NCBI GenBank assembly: GCA_017979445.1
Contig: CM030715.1
Location: 34,779,756 to 34,843,755 of the forward strand
DNA length: 64,000 nucleotides
Source of the DNA: Akebia trifoliata
Taxonomy: Eukaryota; Streptophyta; Magnoliopsida; Ranunculales; Lardizabalaceae
Reading direction: 5' to 3'
Below the pieces are notes generated by a model. That model made no database searches. It saw only the letters and a program-made list of their open reading frames with translations, and was not told where the DNA came from. A program made the translations under genes and the position numbers. Positions 59,501-64,000 of the stretch are shown here, in pieces (position 1 is the first letter of the stretch; each line of letters opens with the position of its first letter).

Positions 59501-62500
59501 GTATAACCTACAAAATCAAACAAGAACTAGGATCAGAACTTGCAGCAGATTCCATAAATGGTAGCAAGATCACACGGTTAAAGAAACAAAATAAACTACA
59601 TCATCTTTGTTTTTCAAGTATTAGGCAAGAGAACTAAATTGCAGCCAAAGACTCTCTTCATGATATATGTAAAAAAAAAAGAAGATTCTCTTTACAAACC
59701 TTTCACCCAGAAGAGTAAGACCCTCCCCAAAATAAGATCCATCCAATTTTTGAATAGCTTCAACCTGATAATATAGGAACCAATAAGACTTATGAATGAA
59801 CAACCGAAATATCAATCATTACTTCTTCCACTATGTCCACCTTTTATACCAAAGGAAACAATAAACTATGATTTTAAATTCACATCAAGAAAGCCATATT
59901 AATTTTGCATTACGAAGTTATGTACCTCCCCAGTTTGGATAGCAACCTTCCGGACTGATGACTGAAATTAAACAAGTGAAAGGTCATGTGGTGAATTACA
60001 AACAATTCAAAGGGCACGTACAAGTATCATAAAAAATGTATCTATGGTTAGTAACAGCATAAACACTGTTGCAACACATGCAACTGATATTAAGATTTGC
60101 AGCAGTAATAAAATTGGCTGGAGATGTCAATATTCTAAAGATCAAAGACAAAGGTAACCATTCATGAAAAGGAAGCAAATATTAGAGAAGAATGGAAAGA
60201 GAAAAAAAAATAATAGTGCATTGGTGCCTACTAAGTTTTTATTTACTTATATTTTATTATTACTTTTATGGAAAAAAAACCCTTCATATAATTAGGAGTA
60301 TGGATACAAGGAAAGCTAAGTCTTACTAAAACAAGAAAAGAAATCCCAGTCTTTCAAGTAATAAAACCTTGGATTTGGAGAGCAATCTATCATGGAACAT
60401 CTACATAAAGTGATACTTGGGAGTATGGGCAATGTGCCCTATAATTGAAGAATCCAGATAAATGTCCACCTACAACTATTTTTTTATCCCCTAAAATTTT
60501 CCTTCTTCCTCCCTAGACTGCTTAAGTGATGATTCCAGATTTTGAATTTTTTGCAGGAGATAGTTCAAAAGTTGGAGACCTTTTGCTATGCAATTGGATA
60601 ACCACTTTAGTGAAAAATCAATCATGTGATGTGATTAGTGCCACTAGGATTTGAGCTAACAACAACAACAATGGACTGGAACTGTGAAGAAATAATTCAG
60701 GATACGGAATGAGAGAGGACAAGAATGCCTACAGTCTAGGCTTCATCTGAGAAAAATTATAGATTTTCATGTAATATATACACATAAGTCATAACCATGC
60801 CATAATGAATATCGCTCAAGATATAATGGAAAGGCCAAACAGGATTCACGTTGCTATTCCAAACAGCTGGGACTTGGGATAATGTGTTTTAAAGATTATG
60901 TCCACATCCATTTAGGACCTTTAGATCATGCAATACAGCATAGTAATAAGACTAAATCTACATATATTTACAACAAAAGGGGAAAACTATCAAATGAATC
61001 CTAATAGCAGAAGAGGACTTTGAGGGAGTTTATTTTTAGGATTTTGCTTTTAGATGGGATTCTCTTTGTAACATTTAGCTTTTTGAGTGTTTTGTTTGTT
61101 TCCCCTCTTTTGTATCTTTTGGGGGCTATCTCAGCCTCCTTTTCGCTTTTTCATCAATAAAATTTTGTACGCTAATCAAAAAAAAAAAAAAATGCAGAAA
61201 AGGAATACAAACCAAACCTAACGGTAAATATAACTATTTTGAATCCGAAAAACTATATCTGGCATTGTAAAGGAAAAAAGAAAATAAAAATCTGACTTAC
61301 TTGATCGTAAAGACCAGTTGACTCAAACAGGGTATTGTTTCCTCCATATAGAAGGCCCTGAAAGCAAAAAAAAGAACATTCATATTCAATTTTGAGAAGT
61401 AGGGGGCTATAAATACCAAGCTTCATAATGTACTCTTCCCAAATACAAATTTTTTTATGGAAACGAAACAGAATATAAATAGTAAATTATTCTTTTATGA
61501 TTACAAAACTCTTTAGCTTTTGGTTCTTGCATCGAAAGGTTTTTCCGTGCTAGACACACCACGTTGAGAAAGACCAACCTCCTATGTATCGTATCAATTT
61601 GGTACCTCAAAAGGGAGGTACTCCTTATGATGGGATTGTGTGTGTCGGGCTCTTCAGGTGGCCAAGTTCCTTGTACCGTAGACCCCAATTTATAAAATCA
61701 ATTCAAGCCTTTTCCACTTGAAATCTAAGAACAGATAAATTTCCGTTTCAACAAACTAGATCAGACTTCACTTCACATGGAATTGACTCATTATCATAGT
61801 AAAATTGAGTCTTATTAATATTGTGCGATTTCCAAGCCATGGCATCAATTAGACAATTGAGAAGAAATTTCGATTTGTTCAATCCAAATGGCCCGGAAAA
61901 CCCCAGATCAAACTATTCTTAATCCTATACTAGAAAGCAATTAACTTCAAAATTCAAATATACTTCACTAGTTACCTCCCCCAATCGATCTTTTTGCCCG
62001 CATAATCTAAACACCAACCAGAAATTTAAAAAAATAAAAGAAAAATAAAAATCCCTAAACTAATAATCTACTATAATTTGCAAACTAGGCCAGAAATAGA
62101 ACCTAATTTCCCAGTACTCTCATCTAAGTACCATCTCCACACATTTCCACTTTCTCACGCGTGATAAGTTCTTCCATCAAGCGTGCTATACGCAAAAATT
62201 TCAAATAGCTTCTACATTTCATCATGAATTTCAAAACTTTTTATAAATTAAGAAAACAAACAAACACAATCTTACCTCTATATCAATTATATAAGTCCAG
62301 ATAAATAAGGGAACAATGACTCTCAATTTTTTTAGATTTTGAATAGATTCAAGATCGTTAACGAAATGGGTACCTGCGTGAAGGCTTTTGAATCATGAGG
62401 AAACTCGTTGACCACTTCAATCGACCAAATATCTACTGATGGAACGTCAAAATTCGATCCTTTCGAAGTCGTCCATGTGATACAGAGAAGAACGAAAATG

Positions 62501-62631
62501 GAAATAACGAGCAAAACCCATAGAAAGGGGAGGTTTTTAGGGAAATTGAAGAGAGAAGAGGGAGACGACATGGATGAGGAATGTTGAAAGTTCGATCGCT
62601 TAGCTTTCTTCTTCGATGATCCGCTTGCCAT
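56525..62631 (-). CDS. QCT: Glutaminyl-peptide cyclotransferase (plant glutaminyl cyclase)
   Basis: Eleven coding exons: 62631-62374, 61357-61301, 59961-59926, 59764-59700, 59507-59444, 58115-57998, 57882-57785, 57650-57580, 57448-57421, 57281-57227 and 56646-56525. They total 323 residues, close to Arabidopsis QCT, and all junctions are GT-AG and in phase. The enzyme converts N-terminal glutamine to pyroglutamate on secreted proteins; plant enzymes are beta-propellers unrelated to the animal zinc type. A basic N-terminus precedes one membrane anchor (about 34-54), so the protein is type II in the secretory pathway. Landmarks are VVNEFPHDSKAFTQGLLYG, ESTGLY, GSYFGEGLTLLG, DGWGLATDGKVLFGSDGS, ELEYVNGEVWANVW, DVLNGIAWD and TGKQWPKLYKIKL. 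All key segments are present. Failure to remove the last intron would give a shorter C-terminus. Confidence 0.96.
61007..61204 (+). mobile_element. Short 5'-truncated LINE 3' end in a QCT intron
   Basis: In the first part of QCT intron 2 (59962-61300), a plus-strand tail with 'tcatcaataaaattttgta' and a poly-A run ends at 61193. Imperfect direct repeats 'gcagaagagga' (61007-61017) and 'gcagaaaagga' (61194-61204), 10 of 11 matching, flank a 176-base insert. Orientation is opposite to the host gene. Only the untranslated end of the LINE is left. Confidence 0.7.
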
Positions 62632-63225
62632 AGTCGATGAACTTCATGTGTTAGTGAAGGAAGATTCAGTTTCTTTGAAGGATTCGACTTTGGTTGCCAC
62701 AGGTGTCGAGGTTGAGCAAAGGGTGCGCGTTCACCTCCGACATTCCAGTCAAGGTTGCTGATAATGTGCGCCGCCCCTTCTTTATTTGGTTGTATGCTAA
62801 CGTATGCGTTTTGGGGGCATTCCTAGAACTGCTGATTTGGTCCGATTTGGCCAGATTTTGGTTCACAATGTCAATGAATTATTTGGTTAAATGTTTCTTT
62901 TCCGTAAAAATCCAGGGAAAATGTTTCTTTTTTACAGAAAAATATTTTTCGAGAAATTAATTTCTTTACAAAATTTGATTTGGATTAGATATCATCCACG
63001 TGTTACTTCAAGATTAGTGTCAGCTCTACCATCAACTACTTAATACCTCTACCAAAGCTTGCCAAGGGAAGTACCTCACCTCGAACGGGTGAGGCACCAC
63101 TCTAGGCAAGAATCGAAATAAGTTTCAATTCGATTCTTGATTAGGAAAATTGAGAATTGACCTTTTATAAAATAAATAAGTATATAAAATATGATTATAG
63201 ATTAGAGCATGAAGTTAAGTGGTGG
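62632..63225 (-). promoter_or_regulatory. Upstream region of the QCT gene
   Basis: Leader and promoter side of QCT. Plus-strand frame 62694-62960 is incidental. No TATA box or specific site can be assigned. Confidence 0.35.
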
Positions 63226-63495
63226 ATTTTTTTATTTTTAAAATAATTTTCTAGGTTAAAGGCAGACTCAAACCAGCAAGCAAACACTTACAACTTCAAG
63301 TAAGGCAAAACCCTACTATCCTAATCAAGGATAGACAACATATCAAAAGAAAATGAATTACAATCCAGCTCTAGCTCACATTAACAAGAAAAGAAGCAAT
63401 GAAATCAGAAGCTCTATTAGCTTCTCTAAAACTGTGAGAGAAAGAAACTTTATGGCAGCTTCTAAGAAGACTTCTAATCGAGGAAACAAGGTGAA
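63226..63495 (-). pseudogene. LINE-derived RNase H fragment
   Basis: The minus strand reads SFSHSFREANRASDFIASF, the same RNase H segment as in the insert at 28234, and the sequence toward the poly-T at 63226 is also alignable ('gcagactcaaaccagc'). It is diverged and has stops. No target duplication was identified. Confidence 0.65.
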
Positions 63496-64000
63496 AGACA
63501 CATCAAATCCAAATGATGGAAAAATTATAATTATACAATTCATTTTACTTTTAATTAAGTTCTAATCTAATACAAAAAATTAGTATCTAACTATATTTAT
63601 TACAAATACATTTAGGGCTGCAACTTGGGCAGGCCAAATCCGAATCCGATGGGTTCAATCCGACCTTTGGTCGGGTATGGGCATAATTAGGTAGGGGGCA
63701 AAAAAATTTTGACTGAATGAAATCGGGTTGGGTTCTAACATAGACATTGGCTTGCCCGAACCCAAACTTAACGTGTTTATATTTTAAAATATCTTCGTTT
63801 CTTTCTCATTCATAATTCACATTTTAAACTTTAGTTGATCATCATCTCTTCTTTAGGACAAATAATTGTAAGTTTTATATTTTTTTTTACGTACCACTTA
63901 TTATTACAAAATTATATAGTATCAATGAGAAATTAGCCAATCCGACTTGGGTTCAGCATTTTATGTCCAAGGTTGGGTTGGTGTTTGTGAAGTGTGGGTT
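63496..64000. other. Gene-free end of window
   Basis: AT-rich sequence. 63610-63760 contains a G-rich, Pro/Gly-like repeated theme ('atccgaatccgatgggttc', 'gggttgggttc') that recurs at the very end ('ttgggttcagc', 'ggttgggttgg'), probably a dispersed repeat cut by the window edge. Confidence 0.4.

Overview
This is nuclear DNA from a flowering plant, most likely a eudicot. It is AT-rich, its genes carry GT-AG introns, the predicted proteins belong to plant families (CrRLK1L kinase, plastid MinD, beta-carotene hydroxylase, plant-type glutaminyl cyclase), and plant transposable-element debris fills the space between genes. I cannot name the species from sequence alone.

Layout. 1-4.0 kb: a tandem repeat, then an intronless CrRLK1L receptor kinase (+). 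4-11.8 kb: gene-poor, with MITEs. 11.8-16.2 kb: a three-exon DUF604/fringe-like glycosyltransferase (-) whose introns are packed with inverted-repeat elements. 16.9-21.9 kb: a degenerate Ty1-copia retrotransposon (-) with both LTRs, primer-binding site, purine tract and a near-perfect target duplication. 22.3-23.4 kb: tandem repeats and LINE debris. 23.8-26.3 kb: a gene (-) for a conserved coiled-coil protein of unknown function, with a leader intron that holds a LINE insertion. 29.2-29.6 kb: the last two coding exons of an unrecognised small gene (-). 32.7-33.7 kb: single-exon MIND1 for plastid division (+). 34-43 kb: a short LTR-type remnant, a 5'-truncated LINE and many MITEs. 43.1-44.8 kb: a complete seven-exon beta-carotene hydroxylase (-). 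45-52 kb: MITEs and duplications. 52.5-55.1 kb: a seven-exon receptor-like kinase (-). 56.5-62.6 kb: an eleven-exon glutaminyl-peptide cyclotransferase (-). 63.2-64 kb: LINE and other repeat debris.

The genes are independent transcription units, not a cluster. MIND1 and the hydroxylase both act in plastids; the two kinases are plasma-membrane proteins; the DUF604 protein and glutaminyl cyclase look like type II membrane proteins of the secretory pathway. For the spliced genes I assembled exon models by hand; in each, exon lengths sum to a whole number of codons and every junction keeps the reading frame.

I found no new gene system. The most unusual structure is the mobile-element landscape: several non-autonomous DNA elements with 9-11 bp target duplications (Mutator-like), including a double-hairpin family present twice, and four 5'-truncated LINEs, three of them with perfect target duplications.
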